A stretch of DNA of 24,802 bases, from contig NZ_JBLKSS010000027.1 of NCBI RefSeq assembly GCF_047607725.1, positions 1 through 24,802 on the forward strand, in the 5' to 3' direction. The translations under genes and the position numbers were made by a program. Shown in pieces: positions 15,800 through 23,079 of this stretch. Positions within the stretch are counted from its first letter, which is position 1. Each line of letters begins with the position of its first letter. Below the pieces are notes generated by a model that worked only from the letters and a program-made list of their open reading frames with translations, ran no database searches and had not been told where the DNA came from. Source of the DNA: JBLKSS01 sp047607725 (lineage in GTDB: Bacteria; Pseudomonadota; Gammaproteobacteria; Enterobacterales; Enterobacteriaceae).

Positions 15800-16371
15800 T
15801 CAGCAATGTTCGATAAAGGCGTCGGAATGACGCTGCCAGATTTCCGCCACCACCTGCGCCTGATAGCAGGCATCCTCAAGGGCGTGGTGCTTCAGGGTCT
15901 GGCGCGCGCGGGCGAGCAATAGCCTGTTGCCTGCGCCAGACATTGCAGGGTGCGCATATCCCGCACGCGCGAGTAATATCAGGGGATGGGTAGGCCATGG
16001 CGCTCAAAGGCCGCGCTTAAAATCACCACGTCAAAGCTGCCGCCCTTACACCAGATATTCAGGTGTTTGCGGCCAGCAGGTATCTGGCTGGCGTTGATGT
16101 AATTCAGCAACGCATTCAGGGCATCTCGCGCAGAAGAGCGCGGTTCAATAATCAGTTCGGCGCGCGCTTGTGCGTCCTGACGTAACCACCACAACGCCGT
16201 ATCGACTTCTGCACGGGCGCCGGCCGCCTCATCACTGCGCGGGTCAACGTGGATATAAAACGTTTTGCCCAACTGGCCGGTAGAGGGTTCAAAAAAGACG
16301 GCACCTATCGCCGCCAATGGCACACTGGCGCGAACGCCGAGGGTTTCAATGTCAATCATTAGATGATTCAT
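15800..16371 (-). pseudogene. DnaQ-like 3'-5' exonuclease, stop plus frameshift
   Basis: The open part (ATG 16371 to TGA 15979) begins MNHLMIDIETLGVRASVPLA, the ExoI motif (Asp, Glu) of DEDD exonucleases, and includes IWCKGGSFDVVILSAAFERHG (ExoII). After GLPIP the frame meets TGA where relatives have Trp, then continues YYSRVRDMRTLQCLAQATG. A frameshift in a GC-repeat near 15905 leads to KHHALEDACYQAQVV (ExoIII with His and Asp), ending at TGA 15800-15802. Both defects remove the third motif, so the enzyme is dead. It resembles the ExoVIII-like exonucleases of P2-type early regions. The stop is followed 10 bp later by the dam start. Confidence 0.85.
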
Positions 16372-16628
16372 CGTGGTGACTCCCCAGTCATATCAAGCGT
16401 TGACAAACGCAGTGCTATCCAGTCATTCAGCGCGTTCAGTATTTTGTCTGCGGGTACAGCGCGGGCGCGCTGCGATTCCAGAAAGGCACTGAGCATGCCA
16501 AGCAGGTGTCCGCGTTCGCTTTTTCTGTCCGCCAGGCCAATGGTCATGAAATCCGGATCGGTTAAACCGGGCGTCAGGCGAATGCGACCTGGCGCGCCGC
16601 ACTGATGGGAATGGGTTATTTCAGTCAT
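16368..16628 (-). CDS. Hypothetical phage early protein, 86 aa
   Basis: I do not recognise the family. The N-terminus is polar (THSHQCGAPGRIRLTPGL), followed by a probable helical region (RGHLLGMLSAFLESQRARAV, then ILNALNDWIALRL). AAGGAGA lies upstream of the ATG at 16628, and the stop overlaps the exonuclease start by 4 bp, so it is a genuine operon gene. Confidence 0.65.
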   Translation of the reverse strand: MTEITHSHQCGAPGRIRLTPGLTDPDFMTIGLADRKSERGHLLGMLSAFLESQRARAVPADKILNALNDWIALRLSTLDMTGESPR

Positions 16629-16708
16629 GGTTAGTTCTCCTTTATTCAGGCCGTACGAAGCCCCGGCGCCATGCGCCGTTTTTATTTCACTTTAATGGGG
16701 GTAATAAA

Positions 16709-16921
16709 TTACTGTGGCACTAAGGCATCAGTGTTATTATCCATTAACCACTTTATGCGCCGCCTCAAATCTTTTTCTATTCCGGCAATACATGCCTGTG
16801 CATAAGGCTTTTGTGGGTCAACATAAAAATAGGCGTCATTACCCTGCGCTCGAATAGAAAAACCGTTTTGCATGGCGGGCAATACATGATAAAGAATTTG
16901 GGTCATATCGTCGGTATTCAT
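16709..16921 (-). CDS. Hypothetical phage early protein, 70 aa
   Basis: The ATG at 16921 (MNTDDMTQILYHVLPAMQNG) is preferred to an upstream TTG. The product is soluble, with a strand-like SIRAQGNDAYFYVDPQKPY and a C-terminal basic helix (IEKDLRRRIKWLMDNN). No family is recognised. AAGGG lies about 10 bp upstream. Confidence 0.55.
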   Translation of the reverse strand: MNTDDMTQILYHVLPAMQNGFSIRAQGNDAYFYVDPQKPYAQACIAGIEKDLRRRIKWLMDNNTDALVPQ

Positions 16922-16951
16922 AATAAAAACCCTTAATGGTGACAACTATTT

Positions 16952-17224
16952 TTAGCAGCCGCCAGAACAGGGCGGCATAACATAACGCTGTACCCCCTTC
17001 GGCAATAGCGGATCGGGAATATTGCCTAATGCCAGAAATTTAAGTGCGGGCTTTAATGCCTCTACACTTGCCTTATCCCCGACGAAAAAAGCTAGATGAT
17101 AAAGTTCACGTATTTCATGCGCCAGAATACGAAAAGAGGTCAACCTGTTTTCTGGTTGATTCTCACAGTCAGCATAATAATATCGTAATGCTTCATTTAT
17201 ATAGTCGGCATAAAAATGATTCAC
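16952..17224 (-). CDS. Hypothetical phage early protein, GTG start
   Basis: GTG at 17224 is chosen because AAGGAG lies 6 bp upstream, and further upstream the frame overlaps the neighbouring gene. The ~90-residue product is mainly helical (HFYADYINEALRYYYADCEN; FRILAHEIRELYHLAFFVGD) and ends in a Cys/Gly-rich tail (PPCSGGC). The family is unknown to me. Confidence 0.55.
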   Translation of the reverse strand: MNHFYADYINEALRYYYADCENQPENRLTSFRILAHEIRELYHLAFFVGDKASVEALKPALKFLALGNIPDPLLPKGVQRYVMPPCSGGC

Positions 17225-17237
17225 GACAGACTCCTTT

Positions 17238-17429
17238 TTATCCGCGATAAACTTTCTTGAAATTCCTTGCCGCATGTTTTCGGCGGGCTTTGGCGCGTAT
17301 CTGGTCATCTTTACGCTGTCTGCTTTCCCTGATATCGATAATGACCGCATAGAAGGAGAGCGGGAGCGCAATAAGTAGCAGGAGGGCCGGTACTAAATAA
17401 TCCATCCACCATAAATCTTGTAATATCAT
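17238..17429 (-). CDS. Small single-pass membrane protein
   Basis: 63 residues: short N-terminus, one membrane segment (YLVPALLLLIALPLSFYAVI), then a strongly basic cytoplasmic tail (ESRQRKDDQIRAKARRKHAA). GAGGAA precedes the ATG. The topology fits an inner-membrane protein with a positive inside tail. The function is unknown. Confidence 0.6.
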   Translation of the reverse strand: MILQDLWWMDYLVPALLLLIALPLSFYAVIIDIRESRQRKDDQIRAKARRKHAARNFKKVYRG

Positions 17430-17432
17430 TAT

Positions 17433-17576
17433 TTATTCCTCACGTGTTTCCGGTGCAGAACCAAAGCCACTGGCTTTAAGCGTTCCCACATAACGACCAT
17501 TTTTGAAATATTTACGGCGGAATTCAGTGACATGGATTCTGCCAGACTCGTTGTTTCGACTGGTTTCTTCGCTCAT
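17433..17576 (-). CDS. Hypothetical 47-aa phage protein
   Basis: The ATG at 17576 (MSEETSRNNESGRIHVTEF) is favoured over the longer frame from 17633, whose N-terminus is basic and unlike a phage protein. The rest (RRKYFKNGRYVGTLKASGFG) is basic and may bind nucleic acid. It ends 4 bp before the next gene on the same strand, as in an operon. Confidence 0.5.
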   Translation of the reverse strand: MSEETSRNNESGRIHVTEFRRKYFKNGRYVGTLKASGFGSAPETREE

Positions 17577-17604
17577 TTGTGTTAACCCTCGCGTTAATAA
17601 AATA

Positions 17605-17687
17605 TGGCCGGGTTTTAGCCATGCCCGGCGCATGGTTCTGTGGTACTCTCACCATGCCCGCCATGTTCTGACCGGAACACGGGCATG
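17605..17687. promoter_or_regulatory. Divergent intergenic region with two hairpins
   Basis: Between the minus-strand early genes and a plus-strand cassette lie two palindromes. The first is GCCGGG/CCCGGC (17607-17612 / 17624-17629). The second has an 8-bp stem CATGCCCG/CGGGCATG (17653-17660 / 17680-17687) enclosing an inner stem TGTTC/GAACA (17664-17668 / 17675-17679). Neither has a T-run on the plus strand. They may be operators or ends of an inserted cassette. Confidence 0.45.
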
Positions 17688-17714
17688 ATGCTCACCCACA
17701 AAAAAGGAAAGGTT

Positions 17715-17822
17715 ATGTGTGAAAAAAATGCACCTGAAAAAATGGTAGATCGTGGTAATAACAGAGATGATTTTCACGTTCTGCACAAACCAGAACCCCC
17801 GGAAGATGATGATAAGGAGTAA
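17715..17822 (+). CDS. Acidic 35-aa peptide of plus-strand cassette
   Basis: The ATG at 17715 has AAGGAAAGG immediately upstream. The peptide starts MCEKNAPEKMVDRGNNRDD and ends in a highly acidic PEPPEDDDKE tail. It lies 6 bp before the membrane-protein gene and is probably co-expressed with it. A small acidic partner beside a membrane protein could be an inhibitor or leader peptide; this is a guess. Confidence 0.55.
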   Translation: MCEKNAPEKMVDRGNNRDDFHVLHKPEPPEDDDKE

Positions 17823-17828
17823 TAATTT

Positions 17829-18302
17829 ATGAGCAAACAACCAACTGAGCACACTTTGCGTTACCGTATCTGGTACAGCTATTGGCTGGAAGTGATGACG
17901 GAAACCATTAACCACCGCCTCGAGACAATGACTAATGCCACAAACCTTGTCCTTGGTGCTGTTATTTTTGCTGCAAGTGATCTCAGTTGGTTGTTTGGCG
18001 GTATCATCGCCATTCTTAGCGGCAGCCGCATAGCTTGGCAGTTTGGTAAAAAGGCCGAAGCCGCACGGCAGCAAAACAAACGCTATCGCATATTGATTAA
18101 TGAAATGCACAGTCTCAGTATTGATGAAATGCAGGTGCGCATTAGCATTCTTGAGGAATTCGATAGCTCGGCGCTTTCCTGCCTTTTTAATCCGGCCAGA
18201 AATCGGGCGATTATTTCTCTTGGTCTTGATAAAAAACATATGGAAAAACTCTCCATTACTGAACGTGCCGTGTCTGGTTTGGCCGGCGGCGTGCCGAATT
18301 AG
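17829..18302 (+). CDS. Two-TM membrane protein with cytosolic helix (moron)
   Basis: 157 residues. An N-terminal amphipathic part (RYRIWYSYWLEVMTETINHR) leads to two closely spaced hydrophobic segments (NLVLGAVIFAASDLSWLFGG and IIAILSGSRIAWQFG), then a long charged helix (KKAEAARQQNKRYRILINEM) and a globular tail. This layout is like SLATT-type two-TM effectors and phage exclusion membrane proteins, but no sequence signature decides. AAGGAG lies upstream of the ATG. It is transcribed against the P2 early operon and overlaps the end of the convergent gene by 4 bp, the usual sign of an independently acquired lysogenic-conversion gene. It is uninterrupted. Confidence 0.65.
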   Translation: MSKQPTEHTLRYRIWYSYWLEVMTETINHRLETMTNATNLVLGAVIFAASDLSWLFGGIIAILSGSRIAWQFGKKAEAARQQNKRYRILINEMHSLSIDEMQVRISILEEFDSSALSCLFNPARNRAIISLGLDKKHMEKLSITERAVSGLAGGVPN

Positions 18303-18745
18303 TTAACGCCTTTAATTCGCTCTGAAATAATAGCTCGCTGATAATCTAGCGTGCCTTGGCAAAGTGTCGCGTCTTCATAATGCCCTTTGACGCTATCAAC
18401 CAAGGCGGGTTCATCTTCTAATGCCCGAAGAGTCTCTCGCATCCAAAAGATAAGGTCCTTCCTGTTAAGATGACCCGCATAAACAAAGGGCCTATCCGAA
18501 TCTCCCAAAGATGAGCAACTTTGTTCAGGCTGCGCATCATTCTCCATTGTTTTTAATAATTCATTAATATCGAACTCATCAGCACTAACAACAATGACTC
18601 TTCCATTTCTTAAAATAATGGCTCCGCCGTTATTTAGATTGCTAAAGCCAGCAATAATATCCTTTGTGTTGGCAAATGCAGATGTGAATTTATTTGAAAA
18701 GCACAAGTAGGTATTGTTATCTATGTGTTTTTTTGTGATGCCCAT
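18299..18745 (-). CDS. Hypothetical protein, AT-rich
   Basis: ATG 18745 is preferred (GAAGGA upstream) over 18781, giving 148 residues. A beta-rich N-terminal half (NTYLCFSNKFTSAFANTKDI, then GGAIILRNGRVIVVSADEFD) is followed by a polar helical C-terminal half (LIFWMRETLRALEDEPALVD). I do not recognise it. Its base composition is AT-richer than the A-dam genes, like the plus-strand cassette it converges with, so both may have come in together. Confidence 0.5.
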   Translation of the reverse strand: MGITKKHIDNNTYLCFSNKFTSAFANTKDIIAGFSNLNNGGAIILRNGRVIVVSADEFDINELLKTMENDAQPEQSCSSLGDSDRPFVYAGHLNRKDLIFWMRETLRALEDEPALVDSVKGHYEDATLCQGTLDYQRAIISERIKGVN

Positions 18746-18799
18746 TTTGTTTCCTTCATTTATTAGTGATGTGATTACCAAAACAGTGGGTTTTTATCT

Positions 18800-19024
18800 T
18801 TATGCCGGTGTCGCCTTTTCGGCGGTGCATAGGTGTTGCATTTTATAAAGCTGGTCGATGTAGCGGATCGCCTGCACCTTACCATCAAACAAACCGAACG
18901 ATTGATCACCGTAGAGCACCTCATAACGCGCAACAGGATGTACGGCAGTTTTGGGGCGGTAGTGAATGACAAACCCCTTATAGCCGTGCGTGTAGCGATT
19001 TTTTCTGATTAACGTTTGCATCAT
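18800..19024 (-). CDS. Hypothetical phage early protein, 74 aa
   Basis: A basic N-terminus (IRKNRYTHGYKGFVIHYRPK) is followed by YEVLYGDQSFGLFDGKVQAI, whose pattern is that of a small beta-sheet domain, and a helix (RYIDQLYKMQHL). The start is either of two adjacent ATGs (19024 or 19021), with no strong ribosome binding site. Function unknown. Confidence 0.5.
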   Translation of the reverse strand: MMQTLIRKNRYTHGYKGFVIHYRPKTAVHPVARYEVLYGDQSFGLFDGKVQAIRYIDQLYKMQHLCTAEKATPA

Positions 19025-19077
19025 GCTCTGGTGTCCGTCCGTTTCCTATGCCGTTCCGCTGAGTCTTCTGGCGCTGC

Positions 19078-19350
19078 TTATGCGGCAACCTGCCATGCTT
19101 GCGGTTTCGGCAGATGGCCGGTGTAAAACTGCCGGATAACGCTATCTATCTGCCTGGCGCTGTCGATGTCTCCGGCGACCCAGGCATCTTCTAATGCATC
19201 CTCCAGACCAATGCTCAGCCAGTAGGCGTAATCGTTGTCTAGCTGCTGCTGCAACTCGGGCGGCGTGGCTGTCGCTGCGCGGAGGTTCGCCCGCTTGGCG
19301 TGGTATTCCTGCACGGGTTCATTTATCAATGTGGCGTAGGCCGGTTGCAT
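19078..19350 (-). CDS. Hypothetical phage early protein, 90 aa
   Basis: ATG 19350 has AGGAGAA upstream and is preferred to the longer frame, which would overlap cox. The product is acidic and helical (PPELQQQLDNDYAYWLSIGL, EDALEDAWVAGDIDSARQID). It is the first gene after cox in the early operon, where P2 has its small orf78/B region, but I cannot match it to P2 B. Confidence 0.6.
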   Translation of the reverse strand: MQPAYATLINEPVQEYHAKRANLRAATATPPELQQQLDNDYAYWLSIGLEDALEDAWVAGDIDSARQIDSVIRQFYTGHLPKPQAWQVAA

Positions 19351-19385
19351 TGGTTTTCTCCTACAAACGTTGGCGAGCTTGGCGT

Positions 19386-19658
19386 TCAAAGCCCAAGCCA
19401 CAGAAGCCACGCATCCCGCTGCTCGACGGGGCGATTGAAATATGCCTCACGTACTGCACGGTTTAATTCAGGGATGTAAATCCACTTCTCACCTGCACGG
19501 ACATTTGGCTTATCTGGATCCTTCAATTCAATAATTGGTAACTTATTGCTTTTAACCATCTCCTTAACCGCCGTATCAGACTTGCCGATCAACTCGGCAA
19601 ACTTCTCCATATGAACCGCATCAAGCGGATACTTAATCTCGTAATCCTTGCTTTCCAT
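19386..19658 (-). CDS. cox: Cox: excisionase and repressor of the C promoter
   Basis: The 90-residue product from ATG 19658 matches P2 Cox as I recall it: MEKFAELIGKSDTAVKEMVK corresponds to Cox's EFAKLIGKSTGAVRRMI, and LPIIELKDPDKPNVRAGEKW, IYIPELN and RPVEQRDAWLLWLGL match the rest. Cox is a winged-helix protein that directs excision with integrase and represses the lysogenic promoter, favouring lytic growth. AAAAGG precedes the start. It is divergent from repressor C, the standard P2 switch layout. It is intact, but has no integrase partner here. Confidence 0.9.
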   Translation of the reverse strand: MESKDYEIKYPLDAVHMEKFAELIGKSDTAVKEMVKSNKLPIIELKDPDKPNVRAGEKWIYIPELNRAVREAYFNRPVEQRDAWLLWLGL

Positions 19659-19756
19659 CCTTTTAGCCCATCCCAAGCTTCGTGTTAGTCTTATCAGCTC
19701 CAAACCCCTCAAAACCGTTTAGCAACGTTTGAGAGGGGCGGAACGCACCTCGAAAG

Positions 19757-19806
19757 GTCATTAAGTCAAAACCTATTGCGAGAATATAGTCACTAAGTCA
19801 GGACCT
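19757..19806 (+). promoter_or_regulatory. Candidate C-repressor operator pair and C promoter
   Basis: Two 18-bp direct repeats, GTCATTAAGTCAAAACCT (19757-19774) and GTCACTAAGTCAGGACCT (19789-19806), share 15 bases and are 32 bp apart, about three helical turns. P2 repressor C binds a pair of direct repeats in the same interval. TATAGT at 19785-19790 could be the -10 for C. The second repeat overlaps the AGGA ribosome binding site of C, suggesting autoregulation. Confidence 0.55.
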
Positions 19807-19812
19807 TGTCAA

Positions 19813-20088
19813 ATGAAATTAAGCGAAAAATTGAAAGCAATCAGGAAAAACGAAGGGCTAACCCAATTGAAATTTTGCGAAATCAGCGGGATAGCACTGG
19901 GGACACTAAAAAATTATGAGGGAGGACATCAAGAACCGGGAATACATGTTGTATTGCAAGTAACTAATACCCCGAGACTAGAAAAATACACCATGTGGCT
20001 CATGACCGACAAAACCGCCCCCGAAGCTGGCCAAATTGCGCCGGCTCTCGCACACATTGGGCAAGAGTCAGCCACCTCAACCCGTTAA
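19813..20088 (+). CDS. C: P2-like immunity repressor C
   Basis: 91 residues (P2 C has 99). The N-terminal HTH is LTQLKFCEISGIALGTLKNYEGG. The C-terminal part matches P2 C closely: LEKYTMWLMTDKTAPEAGQI then APALAHIGQ. Such repressors bind as dimers to direct repeats and keep the lytic promoter off. The gene is uninterrupted, so the prophage remnant may still give immunity to a related phage. It lies 84 bp before int on the same strand. Confidence 0.9.
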   Translation: MKLSEKLKAIRKNEGLTQLKFCEISGIALGTLKNYEGGHQEPGIHVVLQVTNTPRLEKYTMWLMTDKTAPEAGQIAPALAHIGQESATSTR

Positions 20089-20172
20089 GGCCGGAGAATT
20101 GGTTAGACATTTGTTATCTGTATGCGGACTGGCTCTGGATTGAGGCTGGTCTCTACATCGGAGGGCTTCATT

Positions 20173-20958
20173 ATGGCAATTAAGAAGCTCGATGATGGTC
20201 GTTACAAAGTGGACATTAGGCTTAACGGGCGCACAGGACGCCGCATCCGTAAGAGTTTTGATAGAAAAGCCGAGGCCGTTGCATTTGAGCGTTATGCGCT
20301 ATCGAATGCAAACAAAAAAGAATGGGCGAGCAACACTAGAGATCGTAGGGTTTTGAGTGAATTATTAGATATCTGGTGGTTATACCACGGTCAAAATCTC
20401 AAGAATGGCACTATTGAAAAGCGGCACCTATTCAAAACAATTGAGTCTATTGGTGATATCTCGATTACGAAGCTCAACAAGCGTGTGCTGATGGAACACC
20501 GTAGCAAGCGCTTATCCGCTGGCATCAGCGCAGCTACAATTAACCGAGATCTCTATAGATTTTCAGGGATGTTTTCAGCGCTGATAAAGCTGGAAGAATT
20601 CTCAGGACAAAACCCACTACATGGGTTACCGCCACTGGCAGAAAAAAATCCGGAGATGACATTCTTTGATGTTGATGAAATCAATAATCTACTGTCTGTT
20701 TTGTCTGGAGATGAGCGGCTTATTGCCTTGCTCTGCCTAAGTACCGGTGGACGGTGGGGGGAAGTGAGCACCTTGACACCTACGCAAATCGTGAACGGGC
20801 GAATTACATTTCTTGAAACTAAGAATGGCAAAAAACGCACTGTGCCAATATCTGCTCAACTGGAAGGAGAGGTTAAAATGCATGCAAGTAGTCATTTGTT
20901 CAAAGTAGACTATGAGAAATTCTGCATAAAGCTGCGTTCAGTGAAACCCGATCTACCA
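20173..20958 (+). pseudogene. int: P2-like integrase, C-terminus lost to MITE
   Basis: Begins MAIKKLDDGRYKVDIRLNGR, the start of P2 Int, at ATG 20173 with GGAGGG upstream. The core-binding domain and the first catalytic arginine (CLSTGGRWGEVSTL) are present. The gene is cut after about 262 codons at KPDLPVS by MITE copy 3; P2 Int has 337. The missing part holds the HxxR motif, the third histidine and the nucleophilic tyrosine, so recombination is impossible. The frame runs a few codons into the MITE (APWRTS) to a stop at 20985. The att site downstream is also missing. Confidence 0.92.
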
Positions 20959-21296
20959 GTAAGCGCCCCGTGGAGGACGTCTTGAATTATTGGTGGGTTT
21001 GTTGTATTAGACAGTAAACCTACGTTACACGCTTATGCTCATTGCATTTTCACATTGTATTGATTTTAATAACTTTTATTTACATCCCGGTTTGAGTGAT
21101 ATGAAATTAGTGGTTCTGAAGTTTGTGATAGTGTCCATTAAAATTTAAGTGGACACTATCATCGCCGGATTATCCATGATCTGACAGCCGTCCCTTATAG
21201 GTTGCGGGTTCACTAGGCNTCGTNGTGGAACATNTTCTTACCGGNCCATACAACAAACCCACCAATAATTCAAAACGTCCTCCACGGGGCGCTTAC
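20959..21296 (+). mobile_element. MITE-like element, copy 3 (complete, 338 bp)
   Basis: Same length and orientation as copy 2, differing at only a few positions, with 49-bp end repeats at 20959-21007 and 21248-21296. The internal palindrome is perfect over 11 bp here (GATAGTGTCC...GGACACTATC). Four N's (21219, 21224, 21234, 21245) lie in this copy. The flanking 8-mers (atctacca and gattcccc) do not match. It joins phage int to chromosomal ycfH, so it sits at a deletion junction. Confidence 0.85.
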
Positions 21297-21482
21297 GATT
21301 CCCCCTACCTGGCCCCGGTACCTTATCTCGGTAAGGAAAACCAGCCGGCTTATGTGCGCGATGTGGCGGAGTTTATGGCGCCGCTGAAAGGCGTCTCTCT
21401 GACGTAGTTGGCTGCCGCCACCACCGATAATTTCGGCCGCCTGTTTCACGTGGAGATGCAGCGCTACCTCGACGCCAACTGA
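21297..21482 (+). pseudogene. ycfH: YcfH (TatD-family hydrolase), C-terminal remnant with stop
   Basis: From the MITE edge the frame reads DSPYLAPVPYLGKENQPAYV and on to LKGVSLT, then TAG (21405-21407), then LAAATTDNFGRLFHVEMQRY to the natural stop at 21480-21482. This is the end of YcfH, a TatD-type metal-dependent hydrolase (ETDSPYLAPxPxRGKxN is the conserved block). The TAG replaces what is Glu or Gln in relatives. About 200 N-terminal residues with the metal-binding histidines are gone. ycfH lies upstream of ptsG in enterobacteria, confirming synteny. Confidence 0.88.
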
Positions 21483-21791
21483 TGTAAATCAATATCATCA
21501 TTATTATATTAGAAATAAATTTCAAATAGCGTTACTCTTGCGCGCAATTTCGCCCGCGCGGGCCAGACAGATGATGTCCGGCGGCGCGGCGTGTGGGGGC
21601 CGGCGGCTGCCCGCCGCTGTCCACCTGCCCGCTGTGTTGTGACCGTGCTTCCTAAGCCAGGCAGGAAAACGCCGATAAAGCCAGCGCCCTTTGTTATTCA
21701 AGGCGGCGACGCCAATTAACAGTAACCGCCGCCGGTCTTATCTGGCGTGGACTCTGATGCACCAGGATTTTGAGTCAGGAGTAAAAACACC
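21483..21791. other. ycfH-ptsG intergenic region
   Basis: The 309 bp contain no gene. They hold an AT-rich segment (21485-21530) that could include the ptsG promoter and several GC-rich inverted repeats such as CGGCGG/CCGCCG near 21600-21620. I cannot identify Mlc, CRP or SgrS sites with confidence. AGGAG at 21777-21781 is the ptsG ribosome binding site. Confidence 0.5.
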
Positions 21792-22848
21792 ATGTTGCAA
21801 AATGCATTCGCCCACCTGCAGAAAATCGGCAAGTCGCTGATGCTGCCGGTTTCCGTCTTGCCCGTCGCCGGTATTTTGCTGGGGGTAGGTTCCGCCGAGT
21901 TCAGTTGGCTGCCGGCGGTGGTCTCTGATGTTATGGCGGAGGCGGGGGGCTCGGTTTTTGCCAATATGCCGCTGATTTTCGCGGTCGGCGTGGCGCTGGG
22001 GTTTACTCATAACGACGGCGTGGTGGAGCGGGCACTGGTGCCGTTTGGCCTGCACCACATCTGGAATGTCCCCTTCCAGATGCAGGTGGGGGAATTCACC
22101 AACGCCGCCGGTCAAGTCTTTCATGGCGATATTCCACGCTATATGGCGGGCGATCCTACCGCGGGCAAGCTGTCGGGTGGTTTCCTGTTTAAAATGTACG
22201 GTCTGCCCGCCGCCGCTATCGCCATTTGGCACGCCGCTCGGCCGAAAAACCGCGCCCGGGTCGGCGGTATGATGATTTCCGCCGCGTTGACCGCCTTTCT
22301 GACCGGTATCACCGAGCCTATCGAATTTTCCTTTATGCTCGTGGCGCCGCTGCTGTATGTCATTCATGCAGTATTGGCGGGGCTGGCGTTTCCGCTGTGT
22401 ATTCTGCTCGGCATGCGCGACGGCACCAGTTTCTCTCATGGACTGATTGATTTTTTGGTGTTGAGCGGCAACAGCAGCCGCATCTGGCTGTTCCCACTGG
22501 TGGGCATAGCCTATGGTCTGGTGTATTACAACAGCCTGTTCCGCCTGCTTATCGTGAAGCTGAATTTAAACACGCCGGGGCGTGATGTCGAGGCCGTCGA
22601 GGCGCTGTCAACGGGCCGCGGCGCTGGCGGCGGCGTTTGGCGGCAAAACCAACATCACGAGTCTTGACGCCTGTATCACCCGGCTGCGCATCAGCGTGGC
22701 GGATGTGGCGAAAGTGGATCAGGCCAGGCTGAAACAGCTGGGCGCCCGCGGTGTGGTTGTGGTGGGTGCCGGTGTGCAGGCAATTTTCGGTACCCAATCC
22801 GATAATTTGAAAACCGAAATGGATGACTACCTGCGTCAAGCTGTATGA
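21792..22848 (+). pseudogene. ptsG: PtsG (glucose PTS EIICB), internal deletion plus frameshift
   Basis: The start (LQKIGKSLMLPVSVLPVAGI) through GVALGFTHNDGV matches E. coli EIICB-Glc, then jumps directly to ERALVPFGLHHIWNVPFQMQ. About 120 residues of the membrane transport domain, several TM helices, are missing, but the frame is kept. The rest of IIC is present, including GITEPIEFSF. In the IIC-IIB linker near 22605-22630 the frame shifts; the IIB domain with its phosphorylated cysteine (NITSLDACITRLRISVADV) continues in another frame to 22848. Together these defects abolish glucose uptake by this permease. Confidence 0.93.
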
Positions 22849-22851
22849 CCG

Positions 22852-22875
22852 ACGCCCCTATGGCTGATGGGGCGT
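22852..22875 (+). terminator. Hairpin downstream of ptsG
   Basis: ACGCCCC and GGGGCGT pair around TATGGCTGAT, 4 bp after the ptsG stop. No T-run follows, so it may act with Rho or as an mRNA stabiliser. The remaining ~200 bp to hinT contain no gene; E. coli has fhuE here. Confidence 0.45.
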
Positions 22876-23079
22876 AGCGGTGTCAATCCGGGCACGTGCG
22901 CGGCGGCAGATTTTATGCGGCGCAGGGAAGCGAAAGCCTCCCTGTTTGCTATGGTTAATACGTCCACGTCGCCATTGCGCGCCCTAAGTGACTATTTTAA
23001 TGACGCGGCCGGTTGAAAAGCAGGGAGTTCCTCACTCATACTTCCGTTACCAACCAGTCAGGAAACAAGGAACGCCGCC

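Noticed and set aside
15769..15981. TGA read as tryptophan in the prophage
   Set aside because: TGA ends many normal genes here (hinT, C-terminal ends of lpoB and dam), and the exonuclease also has a frameshift; decay is the simpler reading.
17649..18239. 196-codon minus-strand ORF over the two-TM gene
   Set aside because: It is antisense to two plus genes with good ribosome binding sites and spans their intergenic hairpin.
6790..21296. Composite transposon formed by the two MITEs
   Set aside because: The outer flanks (gaccactc and gattcccc) do not match, so the block did not move in as one unit; deletion by recombination explains the junctions better.
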